This document shows, piece after piece, positions 34,228-45,671 of a stretch of DNA of 64,000 nucleotides. Under the pieces are notes generated by a model. That model saw only the letters and a program-made list of their open reading frames with translations, searched no databases and was not told the DNA's origin. This DNA is from Diplosphaera chodatii (Eukaryota > Chlorophyta > Trebouxiophyceae > Prasiolales > Stichococcaceae): contig JAALGY010000012.1 of the NCBI GenBank assembly GCA_032358165.1, positions 806,001 to 870,000 of the forward strand, written 5' to 3'. How positions within the stretch are numbered: the stretch's first letter is position 1; every line of letters starts with the position of its first letter. Made by a program: the position numbers and the translations under genes.

Positions 34228-37200
34228 TCAGACCAGAGGATTCGACACAATGCCTGTGCTCGTCCAAGAGTCGCCCAGGTGCATCTGCACCGGCCGCCCC
34301 ACGGAGCCGGCTGCCGGCTGCGGCGCGGCCTGGCGCCTGTCTGAGCTGGGCGGTGGCGGAGGCTGCGGCGGCCCGTGTCGGTGCTGCAGGGCGGCAATCT
34401 TCATGCCCAACGCCCGCACATAGAACTGCTTTCCACACAGCATGCGCACCTGCGGGCATCAACATGCATGTGCCCACTAACCGGCAAAGTCACATGCTGT
34501 TCGCACACAGTTGCAGCAACACCACAAGCTTGCCACACTTGGCGTGCCACTTGTGCTGGGCTGGGCTGAGATGATCGCTGCCGCAGTGCTGGGACCAGCA
34601 CCTGCAGCAGCTGCTGATGGACCGTCCGTGGGCAGGCCACCCCAGCAGGAGCCTCCCTCGGGGCCACAGAGCATGAGCTGCATGGAAACGCCTCGTAATC
34701 ACCCCACACTCGTTACAGGCTCATACCTGCTTGAGGTACACGTCGGCTGGCAGGCCGCCCGACTGGAAGCTGCGCTCCAGGGCGTACAGGGTGTCCTCCA
34801 CCGCCATGTCCTCCGCCTGCGCCTCCAGCGCCTGCCGGCACAGCGGGTCCGCCGCCACGATCGCCTCGTCTGGGTCGATGTCACCTGCAATGAGCACACT
34901 TTTCAGCGACAGCACTCGAATTGCATCATGCCCCCAGGTTCACTGGGCAGAGCTTTGGGGGTCGAGCCTTCTGTACTCTCATGTCAGTGCGTGGTAGGGT
35001 GCATTTGGATGGTGCAGTTGCTGACAGATCCTGGCCGCAGCGTACGATGCATTGGTGCAGGCCAGAGGAGGTCCTGTACGTCCCGCGAGGCAGCGCACCC
35101 GAGGGCGACTTGGCCTCGTTGGCGGCCAGCCAGCGCTCCACCTCGCGCCCCTTGGTGTTCATCTCCGCCACGCCCGCCTCCAACACCTGCCGCTCCCGCG
35201 CCATGTCCTCCATCTGCAGGGCAGCACCATACTGTTTTGCTCCCATCCCAACAGCATCGGACGCTTGTGTATGGCCGCGCCCTGAACCAGTGGATAGGTT
35301 CCACCACAGCGGCTGTTTACGCCCAGCAGCTCCTGGGCCTGTCGCAGGCGCATGCTGATAGACTGGGTAAGGCCCCAGGCGCACCGCGACTTGGAGATGG
35401 GCGCTCCGCTGCGCGAGCTCCGTCTGCGTTTCCAGCAGCTGCTCCGTCTCGGCTGATGCCTGCTGCGCCGCGGACGCCAGGCTGACCTGCAGGCGCTGCG
35501 TGAGGCACCTGATGGCCGCCTGCCGAAACTCCTCCTGCAATTGAGAAGGCACACTACCCTTAATGGCATGTCTTATGCGCCAGCAGTACAGCACCATTCG
35601 TCTTGCTGTTCTGGAAGTCACCTGTCCCACAGGCACATGCACTGATAGCTACTGCTGATGCACTGGACATAGCCGCGCTGCGGCCGACAGGCTTGATGCA
35701 GGCTGCAGCGGGTCAGACACGGACCTGAAGGTCCTCCGCCGTGCCGCTGCCAGTGGCCTGCCCCCGATCCGGCAGCTCAGCCGCTCGCTGCGCTGCTTCA
35801 GGATGCCGCTGCCGCTGCATTGCAGATGCATGGTGCAGGTGGATGAACACTTGACACAGGCGTATGATCGCTTCTCACAAATGCCGGGGACATCAGGATG
35901 GGCAATACGACTGGAACGCCATCAAGCGTACAGCTGGCCAGAACCACAGCTTGTCGTTGCAGGGTATGAAGGGCACTAGCCACCTCTGCAATGACCCTGC
36001 CAACTGCGATGAGCAACATTGGCAGCAGGGCCTTCGCCCCCGATGCATGACAGGTCCCGCACACCTGCTGTGCCTCGTGTGCATGCAGCTGCCGCTGCTG
36101 CGCCTCCAGCTGCGAGCTGCTCATGACGCCGCTCCACAGGGATGCACCATTGGCATCCGCTGCCATCAAGCCAGCACCTGAGGACGTGCTGCCCCGGCCG
36201 CCGCTGCCATGGCCGCCCATGGGACGGCTACATGCACGCATGTGAGTCTGTTGGTCTGTCACACCCTCCGCGCCTTGTATGATGACGGTAAGCAGGCATG
36301 AGTCTGGCAAGCCATCTGTGGCAGATGCTTTGCGCTCATGTCAGGGACATCTTGACCGCTGAGAAAGCCATAGGCGTACCTGATCATGGGGTTCTGCTGA
36401 AAGAACTCCTCCACGGGCTCAGCACCGCTGCCACTGTGATGGTGATTTTGGTGCGAAGGGTGCGCCGCAGGGCTCTGCGCCTTCAGCAGGTGGACAGCCG
36501 TCAAACGGGAGATCATGCCACATAGAAGAGGAGGCTATCAGACAGTTGGCACCAGACCACTCATATCCTAGGCAGTCTTGCTGTCAGAAGTTTGTATCTG
36601 CATAGACTCTAGAGCTGGCGCTCCACACCTTAGCCTCGGTCCACCCTGGCGGTTTGGCAAACAGCGGCGGCGCCTCGCCAAACTGGATGGACGTGTCATG
36701 CGCCATGTCAACAAGGTTCGACCTGCCAGCAGCAGCAACCCCTCTTGCAGCTGTGCACCTGCCGTCTCTGTGTTTTTGCTGTATCGATCCATCTTTTGCT
36801 TGTGGGAAATGGGGTTATGTTGCCCCCACCTGGCTGCATCCCAGCTGGCAATGTAGGATGACCGAACGCCGCCAGACGCGTTTACGAACGCGTGTCCAGG
36901 GCTGATCATCATGTCAGGCGTGGGCTCCACGAACAGCTGCGGCGGCTGCGATGGGTACTGCTCCGGCAGCCAGACGGCCACTGGGATGTTGTACTTGTGA
37001 CCCTGGGGATGTGTAAGGACATGTCAGAGCGGCGCCAAGAGCCATGAGGCTGGCGAACGCATCAGACTCTGATGCATTGCCAGCATCTTGCATGCTGCAC
37101 GAACTGTAGCCGCACCTGGTGGTACATTGGCAAGGTGCCCTGTGCCCGCAACAGCTTGACCGCCCTGCGCCGAAGGGCATGTGATCACGTACAGTGCTGA

Positions 37201-37554
37201 GACACTTGGCAGATTGTGGTCAGCGAGCACCCCAAACTGCGTGTGTCATAGAGCAAAGAGTCTTACCTGCCGTTGACCTGTGTGTAGGTTTGGACTGATG
37301 GCCGCAAAGATGGAAACTCCTGCAGCACATTGGTGCAACGCTTAAGCAGTTGAACCGTGGCGTCGCCGTGCACCACTGCACGTACCAAAGAAGCACACTG
37401 GGTGCGGGACTTGGCGCGCAGCAGAGCAGCCCACCGTGAGCAGATCTGCCAGGTGCTGGCGCAGCGTCCATTTTTGGTGTTCAGCATAGGGCAACGCATC
37501 GGCTCCGGTCTGTGACAGCGCCTTTGTGAGGAACTCAACAACCGGATCGGCCAT
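34228..37554 (-). CDS. VPS23: ESCRT-I subunit VPS23/TSG101 (ELC-type)
   Basis: This is the ubiquitin-binding subunit of ESCRT-I on endosomes, which sorts cargo into multivesicular bodies. The N-terminal UEV domain reads MADPVVEFLTKALSQ, QHLADLLT, LQEFPSLRPSVQTYTQVNG, VAVWLPEQYPSQPPQLFVEP and MMISPGHAFVNASG. It lacks the E2 active-site Cys, as expected. QFGEAPPLFAKPPGW closes the domain. A Gly/Ser/His-rich linker follows, then a coiled-coil stalk (QQASAETEQLLETQTELAQR, MEDMARERQVLEAGVAEMN). The C-terminal steadiness box is clear: PDEAIVAADPLCRQALEAQA, MAVEDTLYALERSFQSGGLP, FYVRALGMKIAALQ. The protein then runs on about 45 residues through a Pro-rich tail (QPPPPPSS) to the stop at 34228. Not every exon junction was placed. 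The start matches the family N-terminus. Confidence 0.92.
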
Positions 37555-38557
37555 TGCGTTAGATGGTCATCTTGCTGCAGAACCCCTGCAACACCGACAG
37601 ACCAGATTGCTTCACAAAGGTCGTTCTTGGGTGCCAGTTGACACAAGGAACTTCGTCGGACCTGCACACCGCCGTTCGTGACACTTCGCTGACTATATTG
37701 GATTCAAGCTTTCAATCAACGCTTGGCTGCGTTCGCGAAACTGGACTGCCGAAGCATGATGAGCTTCCGGGTGGAAGCTGTTTTGAGCCGAGGATTGTGG
37801 CAATAACCAAGCTGTACTTTGCGTCATGGCCAACATTTCAGTTTAGGCAGGGACATTTACACTGCCGTCGTCCTGTGTGGACCCCTAGTCGATTGCAGGT
37901 CACATTGCTGCCCGCCAGCAGGATCGTGCATGCCCCTCTGTGACAGTCGCTTAGCCACCGCTTGACGCAGATGTGAGTTGCACAGTGTCCCATGCATATC
38001 GAACAGGCTGTATGTTATTTCATGGCTCCGCGCTAATCACATGCCTGGTATCAACTTGCTTCGGTCCACTTCGATCTTTCTGTCCTCTGCCTCTCGCCAT
38101 GTCATGAATTCCTGCATCAATGTGCAGATGACTACAAAGGCATCCTGAGATCTGATTTCAGGCTGCAGAGTTCAAGTCGCCTGCAGAAGAGCTTTGCCAA
38201 ATGCAATTGGCTGGGAAGATATGCTATATGTTCTGGCACATCTGATACCTGGTAGGGCTTCGGGTGGTGCGCCCAACAGTCTTTCGAGAAAAAGTCCTGC
38301 ATGTGAGCCGAACCATACTCATGTACACATGGTAAACGACAAATAAGGATCTTAAGCTGTGCTCAGCTGAGCTCAGCAGCCTGCTAATAGGAGGTTGTGG
38401 CATGGAGCAAGTCACCTTCACTTTGGGAATGTGATCTGGCACCAGCACCAAGCCCTGCTCCTGACTCGCGCCATGCTGCGAAGAGGATCCGTACTATCGC
38501 TGTCGAACGATGGTTGAGAGAAATATGGCAGCCGTCTTGTTGCAAAGCTCATAGAGA
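37555..38557. other. One-kilobase gene-free stretch
   Basis: This lies upstream of VPS23 and downstream of the ankyrin gene. It is somewhat richer in A and T than its neighbours. Short frames only; the region could hold the ankyrin 3' exons, for instance a frame between 38418 and 38560 ending RAWCWCQITFPK, but no clean splice join was found. Confidence 0.4.
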
Positions 38558-39119
38558 TTATGCCGTCAGCTCCAGGCACAAGCAGCCAGACCAATGCACC
38601 TTCTCGAGCGCGCCCATTGCTGCCTTCTGGTCCATGTTGCGCGCCCAGTGCCACGGCCTATCACCTGCGTTGTTTGACGCGTTCACCTTCGCGCCCAGGC
38701 TGATCAGCAGGTCGATCCCCTCCGTCCACCCGTTGTAGGCTGCACTGTGCAGCGGGGTGTTGCCCGCTGCCTCTACCTCGTTCACGCTCTCTCCAGCATC
38801 AACCAGCGCGACTATCTCTGCGTGCATCAGAACAAATGAAACATCAAATCCAACTGCTGACGAATGGGTCTGTCTGGCATTCAGTTTGAGCACGCACTGG
38901 CGTGCGCCCACCAGCATGACAGCGATGCATGAGGCAGTGTATGGTCGCCTGCAGCTCACTTTCTTTGTCCTGATTGTTGACAGCTCTGTGGACCAGCATC
39001 TTCCCGACTGTCCCACGGCCGCGGTGCGATCCGCCCCCATCCTCCTTGCAGCCGATCGGCCCCTCCCACTTGGGGAACGGCCCTGACACATTGCGCCACC
39101 AGGGGTTCTTCTCCACCAT
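38558..39119 (-). CDS. Small ankyrin-repeat protein
   Basis: This is a predicted protein-protein interaction module of unknown partner. The first exon starts MVEKNPWWRNVSGPFPKWEG and runs to VGKMLVHRAVNNQDKESELQ. The next has IVALVDAGESVNEVEAAGNT and then PLHSAAYNGWTEGIDLLISL, GAKVNASNNAGDRPWHWARN and MDQKAAMGALEK. GNTPLHSAAYNG and GAKVNASNNAGDRPWHWA are ankyrin-repeat consensus blocks, so two to three repeats are present. The first intron boundary is uncertain: a GC donor after CTGCAG, or a GT donor further on, would be needed. The stop at 38558 may be replaced by a further exon. It diverges from the membrane-protein gene, with 238 bases between start codons. Confidence 0.6.
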
Positions 39120-39357
39120 GCTGCTGGTCCTCGTGCACGTTGAGCAGCAAGGTTTTGGCTCTGGCCGTCATGGATGGCCGTGCGCTGCCGTTCGTCGAGT
39201 CCGAGTCTGCTGGCCTTCTGCCGCGGACGCTGCTTGCTGTCGCAGAACAGGTCCCATATTACGCCGAGGCACGTGTCTGCGTCATGTCCTTGTTGCCGGC
39301 CAGTGCAGCTGTCACAGCAGCAGCTTGCGTTGGCACCACTCTGCACGCATTGCAAGC

Positions 39358-40697
39358 ATGGCGAATGACACTCAGCAGCCGCTGCTGCAGGAGTCAGGAC
39401 TGGAGCCTGAGGCCCACGAGGCTGAATGCACAGGAGGTAAACGGCTCGCTTCATGTGCCAACACGGCAGGCCACAGCATGCCAGCCATCACAAGTGCTGC
39501 ATACCTATCGCCTCAGATACTGCGACCTGAATTCTGCTGTGTTGGCAGCCCTGCGCATCCAGACAATACCCGTGTATTTGAGGACAGCCACCAACATCGT
39601 GTCGTCAGCCGTTGACACAAAAGGTCTTGGTGCTGCTCAGAGCGCATCATGAACAATGCAGGCACATGATCTAGACCGCCGCGGGTGCGGCCGCAGGCTG
39701 AGCAGGGTGTCGATGGCAACGGCGACGGCGATGGGGAGGCTGTGGTGCTTGATACCCGCAGCCTCTGGACCGCCATTGGCACCCTGGCGTTCAGCCTGCC
39801 TGCTTTAGGTGCCCATGCATCATTGCTGACAAGCGCTTGCATCAGATTGTGTGTATCCAGATATTAGCTGGTTGCTATGCCTGCGTACCTGGTGCTGAAC
39901 AAGGCTGAGTGTTGGTGTGTTATTCCTTGCAGTGGGCTCCTGATGGTGAGTTTGCTGCCTTGCTGACGGCCGCGCATTGCACAGCGACGACGTGCGACGT
40001 GCTGCATGCATGGCTACACATTGATATCCTCAATCTGATGGCAACCGCTAACCGTGTGCTGCCTGCCTGCACTTGCGCCACAGCTGGCCCCTGCTGGTAA
40101 GTGCTGTTTGCAAAGCATCTTTAGACATTCACTTCCCTCAGCCATCTGCACATGTGCCGTGTACCCACATTATGTGCAAGCTCTTGACCAGGACCAAATT
40201 GTTTTGCATGGCAGCTGGCTGGAATTTTGGGGATTTCAGCCACAGCGGGAGCCAAGGCATTGAGTCACACCGTCAGCTTTGCTCTGATACTGGCCATCGT
40301 GAGCAATCTGGCGCAATACACATACTGGCGTTCGACAAGCCGAACGGGTAGCACTTGGCGTCGTCTGGGGCCTACCATCGTGCTGCTGGTTGCCATTCCT
40401 TTGACGGCTGCAGATCCCCTGCGCCACGTCCTACAAGATAGTGGAGTGTGGTCTGGCCCATCCAGCTCAATGTACAGGCCAGGCTGCAGCCCTGTCAGTG
40501 GACTGCACGGCTTCTGGTGTCTGTCGGTCACGGGGTGGACCTTCCAGCTGTGCACCTGGGTCGGCTTTGCGCTCATGGTCACAGGCATCGTGTGGCAGGC
40601 AGACTTGATCCCCAAGCTGCGCGCTGCATGGCGAGACATCAAGCGAGCCCGTGCGCATGGCAGGCAGCAGCAGCGTGTTGGCGCTGATGCCGTGTAG
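39358..40697 (+). CDS. Conserved multi-pass membrane protein, function unknown
   Basis: The start MANDTQQPLLQESGLEPE lies in exon 39358-39436. A middle exon near 39700-39810 has DTRSLWTAIGTLAFSLPAL, a likely first membrane helix. The last exon (40215-40697, 160 residues) contains LAGILGISATAGAKALSHTV followed by SFALILAIVSNLAQYTYW, then GPTIVLLVAIPLTAADPLRH, then TFQLCTWVGFALMVTGIVWQ, which are three more helices. DPLRHVLQD followed by SMYRPGC between helices resembles a widespread uncharacterised eukaryotic membrane family, from memory only. The tail is basic (AAWRDIKRARAHGRQQQR) and probably cytosolic. The N-terminal QQPLLQE could act as an acidic dileucine sorting signal. Junctions between exons 1 and the last are not fully resolved. 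Confidence 0.7.
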
Positions 40698-41274
40698 TGG
40701 TCTTGTGGCGCACCCCCAGAAGGAGTGTTGGGTCGAGCAGCACCTGCAGGAACTTTACCATAGATGATAGCATTCGCATGAATGAGGACAGTCGTTGCCA
40801 GGGAGCCGAGGCCCAGCGGCTTTCGGCCAGCAGTGGTGCCCTGTCGTCCCGCTGGCATATGATGCCCTGCACCCAAAGCCCAGACCAGGGGGAGTGCAGG
40901 TGCTGAAACCACCCAGTGTGCGCCAACCGCCTTTGCTGGCTCTTCGTCTGCCCACAGTTGCTTGCATGAATATGTTCGTCATGTGTGGCATGTGTTCAAC
41001 TGCAATGTGCTCAAGGGCACACTAGTTGCCCTCTGCATGATCAGATTGATGTGAGTTGGGATCATCCAAGCTTTGGCTTTACCCGTCGTGTTATATAAGG
41101 CAGTGTAGAAAAATCTGATTGCTTCGTCAACATCAAAGGAAAACACAACAGGCTGCAGGATACCATATGCGTTCGACGCTTGAAACACCTGGCTCAGTCA
41201 TCGCCAGTTTACACACGCTGATATTCGTACTGAGAAAATGACAAAGCAGCTTTAAAGGCCGCTCCCACAGCGCC
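40698..41274. other. Convergent 3' intergenic stretch
   Basis: This lies between the membrane-protein stop and the FtsZ2 stop. A TTACA (TGTAA on the minus strand) at 41209-41213 suits the FtsZ2 3' end. Nothing else was seen. Confidence 0.45.
41209..41213 (-). terminator. Candidate poly(A) signal UGUAA for FtsZ2
   Basis: TTACA on the plus strand (TGTAA in the FtsZ2 sense) lies about 62 bases past the FtsZ2 stop. Confidence 0.35.
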
Positions 41275-44134
41275 CTAATTACCGCGGTCCCGCCTCTTAC
41301 GCAGGAATGCGGGGATTTCGATGCCGCCAGACTTGCGGGCAGGCAGCGGTGGCGGCTGCCCCTCCTGTGCAGTCTTGGGCGCAGGCTGTGACGCCCCGGT
41401 GCCGAAAGCTGGCAGCGCTGAACCTGGCTTGCCATCGCCCGGCCCAAAACCGGTGGCAATCAGTGTCACGTTCACCTGCAGACACAGCGACATTGGTGAG
41501 ACTTTGGTCTGCACCATGACAAGTGTTGGTGCAAGAAGCACGTCGCCCCTCATATGGTCAGGGAGCCCTTCTGCAAACCAGTGATGTACCAGCGCACCTC
41601 GCCGTTGGGCATGTTGGGGTCCACCACCGCACCGAATATGAGGTTGGCATTGTTGTCCACCAGGTCGTAGACCTGCTCTGCTGCCTCGTTGACCTGCAGT
41701 TGTGGTCGGACACCTCAGCCAATCTTAGCAAGCTGAGGAGGCCAGGCACCTGAAGTGCGCAACATGAACATGTGCAGTGTCCAGACGGCGTCTGGACTCC
41801 ATGCAGCTCCGAGGTTGGGGCGGTGCATGTTCTGCAAACGAGGCCCACGGCGCAGGCGCAGACTGCGCACCTCGAAGAGGGTGAGGTCAGGTGGCCCTGT
41901 GATGTTCCACACGATGCCCGTGGCGCGCTGGATGCCAACGTCCAGCAACGGACTGGAGATCGCCTGCAGAGGGTGTAGGGTTTAGGGTTTCAGACCAGTT
42001 CAGACCACTGATAGACAAGAGTTCAGACCAGTTTAGACCAGTGATGGACGCTGTCGCCATGCAAAACACAACAAAAGCATTGATCCCGCTTACGATCATC
42101 GGCAGCCATGTGCGGGCTCGGCGGCAGACTGACAAACAGCCGTGGCCATGTCAGCATGTTCCCAAATGGCAGTCTCGATGGCAGTTGCTGGGCTAGGTCG
42201 ACATGAGGGTCAGCCGACTGACCTGCAGGGCAGCCTCACGGGCGCGGCCCTTGCCGCTCGCGCGCCCTTGCCCCATGAGAGACGTGCCCGCGTTCGTCAT
42301 GATGGTGCGCACGTCTGCAAAGTCCACATTCACCAGCCCTGGGATCTGCAGCAGGCACCGAAAACCTGTCAGGTCTCGACACATGCTGCTGTGCGATAAG
42401 GACATGAAGTCAGGTTCGCATGGTCCAGCTACATGCATTCATGACATCATCCGTTGTAGGCTGCAGTGAGCACTGCAGATGAGGAATGCCGGCATACCGT
42501 GATGATGTCAGATATGCCGCGAACCCCCTGCCGCAGCACATCGTCGGCCACCTTGAAGGCGTCTGTCACTGGTACATTGGCATCCACCGCTGCAGCAGGC
42601 ACGGGGTTGATAGTCAGCACCCATGACCTCCATGCTCTGGAACCATTTGCATGCCAGCAGACTTATGATATGCACTGATGCGCTGTTCAACCGAGGGGTG
42701 CAGCTGTTTGCTGAAGCACACGAGCACACCATTGAGCAGGTTGTCGTTGGGGATGACGATAAGTGTGTCAACGGCCTCTCGCAGGGCCTCCACCGCCTGC
42801 GCTGCCTGCATGCCACAGATATGTTCGTACAATGTCTGCACCGTGCAGACGGCTGTGTGCTGCACACACCTCTGCATCGGCCTCTGTGCAAGTGGATGCC
42901 TTCAGGGCGGTTCCAGCATGCACAGCAGCTGGAGTGATGGGCTCACCTGCCGCGAGCGGAGGCGCCCCTCGAAGGAGAACGGTGTGGTGACGATGCCGAC
43001 GGTGAGGATGCCCATCCCCTTGGCGATGCTGGCCACCACGGGCGCTGCGCCGCTGCCTGTCCCACCCCCCATGCCCGCCTGCGCACACATCCTAATGTTG
43101 CCTGCTGTTGTCACACAGAGGGGGAATGCGCGCCCATCTGGAGCTGCCATGTCAAGTGATCGTCAGGGCCGAGCCACTAAACTCGGCAGGAGGCAGCCTC
43201 ACCGTTACAAATACCATGTCGGTGCCCTGCAACGCCTGCTCGATCTGCGCCCTGGACTCATTTGCCGCTTTCTGCGACATCAGCAGGGCGCGGGTTGCTG
43301 TGTAGTTTGGATGGTGTCATGCCGAGGGTTTGCTTATATGCCGCTGCACAGGGGTGTTCACATGCCACTCGGCAGCGCACCGTGCCGATGTCGGGGTTGC
43401 CACCGGCGCCGAGACCCCGTGTCAGCAGCTGCCCGATCTGAATCTTGTGGGGGTCGTCCACCGGCGAGCTGGCCAATGCCTGGCAACAAGCAAGGGATGG
43501 CCACCTTAACAATCGCCACATTCAAATGCCACCCCAGCCTACCAGAGGGGCAGAGGCCGGCGGCCGCTGTGCAAACAGGATGCCTGGGCGCACTCTCACA
43601 CCTGCGAGTCCGTGTTGATGATCCAGAACTCGACGCCCTGTAGCTCCGAGAAGGTCATGCGGTTCACCGCATTTGAACCGCCGCCGCCGACGCCCAGCAC
43701 CTGTGACGCACCGGAGACTGGGGTCTATCCGCTGCAACGGACAGGGGAGCATCTTCTAAAGACATGCGTTTTGGACTATCGTGGGCATGAAGGCCGGCGC
43801 ATCAAGTCACCTTGATCGACGCAGGCTGTGCGTTGGTGGGCACGCTGTTGCTGGCGGGCCAGGCCTCTGTTGGCGGTGGCTGCTCATCATATACATCCTT
43901 GAATGCATCTGTCACCAGCTGCGATGTGGTGGAGAGAGGCTGATGCGCTGTCGCCAGCGGCCAGCACTGCTGTCGCACCGCTGCCCCCTTTCGCTGCAGC
44001 GGTGTCGAAAAGATTGCGGAGAAGTCCTTCGGTGGAGCATCGACGGACGCGCGCGGGTGCAGTCGCGACGTCGAGCACACTCGCAGCTTGCAAGCCGAAT
44101 GTGCATCTGCGCTGATGCGGACCGATGCCTTCAT
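41275..44134 (-). CDS. FtsZ2: Plastid division GTPase FtsZ2
   Basis: This is a nuclear-encoded tubulin-like GTPase that forms the chloroplast division ring on the stromal side. Exon 1 starts [20 protein letters not shown] at 44134. Its Ser/Arg/Ala-rich, acid-poor opening fits a transit peptide. The GTP-binding core follows exon by exon: [41 protein letters not shown], tubulin signature [88 protein letters not shown] and NVTLIATGF. The C-terminus [16 protein letters not shown] is the FtsZ2 core motif that binds ARC6; FtsZ1 lacks it, which decides the paralogue. One intron holds TTTAGGG units and a 28-base repeat. It diverges from mitochondrial L7/L12, with 483 bases between starts. Confidence 0.95.
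41976..42049. repeat. Telomere-type motif plus 28-base direct repeat in FtsZ2 intron
   Basis: TAGGGTTTAGGGTTT (41976-41990) runs into two copies of a 28-base unit (41989-42016 and 42022-42049, three mismatches) built from TTCAGACCAG and AGACCASTGAT. All lie inside an FtsZ2 intron, beside the exon that carries [15 protein letters not shown]. Confidence 0.65.
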
Positions 44135-44617
44135 CGTGCCGCAGGCTTCGATCAGGTTGCTGAGACACGCTTTGAATCACATGTGTAACCACAGGCCTGT
44201 GCTGTGTGGCAATATGCCGCGCACGATGTGTTTCCACTGACGTGAAGTCTGCTGTGTCCGCCTCGGATCAGTGCTGCGTGGTCAACAAAGTGCTCCTGCC
44301 CACGATTCAAACTGTGGAATTTGCATGCATGTGTTTGAAGTGTAGTAGATTTACGGCCAGCAGGCGTAATTCTACTGTGGCCGGCTTGGCTGCCATCGTT
44401 GATCGGCCAGCGAGTCATGCTCCTTCGATCGTCATTTGTTACACAAAAGCACTTTTGTGGAAGACTCTTCGTTCTGTGCAGTGCGCCCGCCGTTTGCAGC
44501 ACCTTTTCACTTGCTTGGTCGGGTGCCACAACAGCGAGCAGCACACCTATTCTAAGGCAGCTTTACATCTTCCACTTGGTTGTGAAGAGTGAGCAGCTGC
44601 TACTGCGAGCCTGCAGC
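44135..44617. promoter_or_regulatory. Divergent promoter region, FtsZ2 / mitochondrial L7/L12
   Basis: Both start codons face away from this 483-base stretch, so it holds two 5' UTRs and their promoters. No classical element was recognised. Confidence 0.4.
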
Positions 44618-45671
44618 ATGCTGCGTGCGTCTGCTGGGCGCGTTGCTCAGAGAGTAGCCGCGTCTGCAGGCTGCCACCATGCTGCAGCACGATTATGCGG
44701 GGGCCATCACCTCGAAAGGCTGGTTGTCAGCACAGCAGAGTGCGTTACAGACGGTTGCAGTCAGCCACACCAGTGGCACGGCAGCCCCTGCAGGGGATTC
44801 GCGGCTGCAGCTGGTGACGATGCAGAGGAGACCAGGGAGGTTGGCAACGAGCAGGTGAGCAGCGTGGTGGTGGTGGAAGTGCTCTCGCAGTACAATGGCA
44901 TGCACATACATATGGTGTATGCACCGATGCGCTCCTCAACATGCATTTCATGTTCTTCTGTGCCCATGGCGCCAGGTCCGGCGGCTAGCCGAAGAAATCA
45001 TGCAGCTGTCGTTGCTGGAGGTATCCGACCTCACGGAGATCCTGCAGAAGCGGCTCAATATTCAGATGCCGGCGATGGGCGCTATGGGAGCAGCCCCCGC
45101 GGCAGCGCCAGCGGCGGCGCCAGCAGCAGAAGCGGCAGCGGCGGCTCCTGAGCCTGCCAAAACTGAGTTTGACGTCAAGCTCACAGGCTACGAGGCCGCC
45201 TCCAAGGTGAAGATCATCAAGGAGGTCCGCACGATGACGAGTCTGGGCCTAAAGGAAGCCAAGGAGCTGGTGCGTGCTTGCACAACCAATCTGCAACCTT
45301 TCTGTTTACTTCAGGATATGTTTTGCTGTCCATCTGCAGCTGTATGCCAGGCTGCTGTGGTCATGCCTACAGCTTCTTGATGCTCTGTCAACATGGTATG
45401 CAAGTTCAGTGGGCATGCAACCTTGTGGCGTAGGTGGAGAAGGCGCCTATCGTGCTGAAGGCTGGTGTAAAGAAGGAGGAGGCAGAGGAGCTGCAGAAGA
45501 AGCTCGAAGCAGGTGCGATCCGATGGCTTGCAGACGGCAGCCACTGTCGTGCAGGCCACAATACGCCCACATGGTGCGCTATGCCAGCGCAGTTTTTGCA
45601 GGCGCACGAGGGCATACTGATGTCCCGCTGTTCTGATATGTGCAGTGGGGGCCAAGATTGCGCTCGAGTAG
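44618..45671 (+). CDS. MRPL12: Mitochondrial ribosomal protein bL12m (L7/L12)
   Basis: This is the stalk protein of the mitochondrial large ribosomal subunit, which recruits translation factors. Four exons join in phase: 44618-44854, 44976-45269, 45434-45512 and 45646-45671, giving 211 residues. MLRASAGRVAQRVAASAGCH is Arg/Ala-rich without acids, and RGFAAAAGDDAEE looks like a mitochondrial presequence cleavage region. The N-terminal dimerisation domain has VRRLAEEIMQLSLLEVSDLT and EILQKRLNI. An Ala/Pro hinge (about residues 110-141) follows. The C-terminal domain (143-211) is canonical: TEFDVKLTGYEAASKVKIIK, GLKEAKELVEKAPIVLKAGV, EEAEELQKKLEA and VGAKIALE. The RGFAAAA presequence and the LSLLEVSDL segment favour mitochondria over plastids. 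The ATG chosen is the first giving a complete presequence. Confidence 0.95.

Noticed and set aside
34511..35485. Plus-strand frame (324 codons) opposite VPS23
   Set aside because: The minus strand carries the steadiness box and coiled coil. The plus frame is a by-product of high GC content.
42678..43643. Plus-strand frame (321 codons) opposite FtsZ2
   Set aside because: It overlaps the tubulin-signature exon on the other strand and has no recognisable motif.
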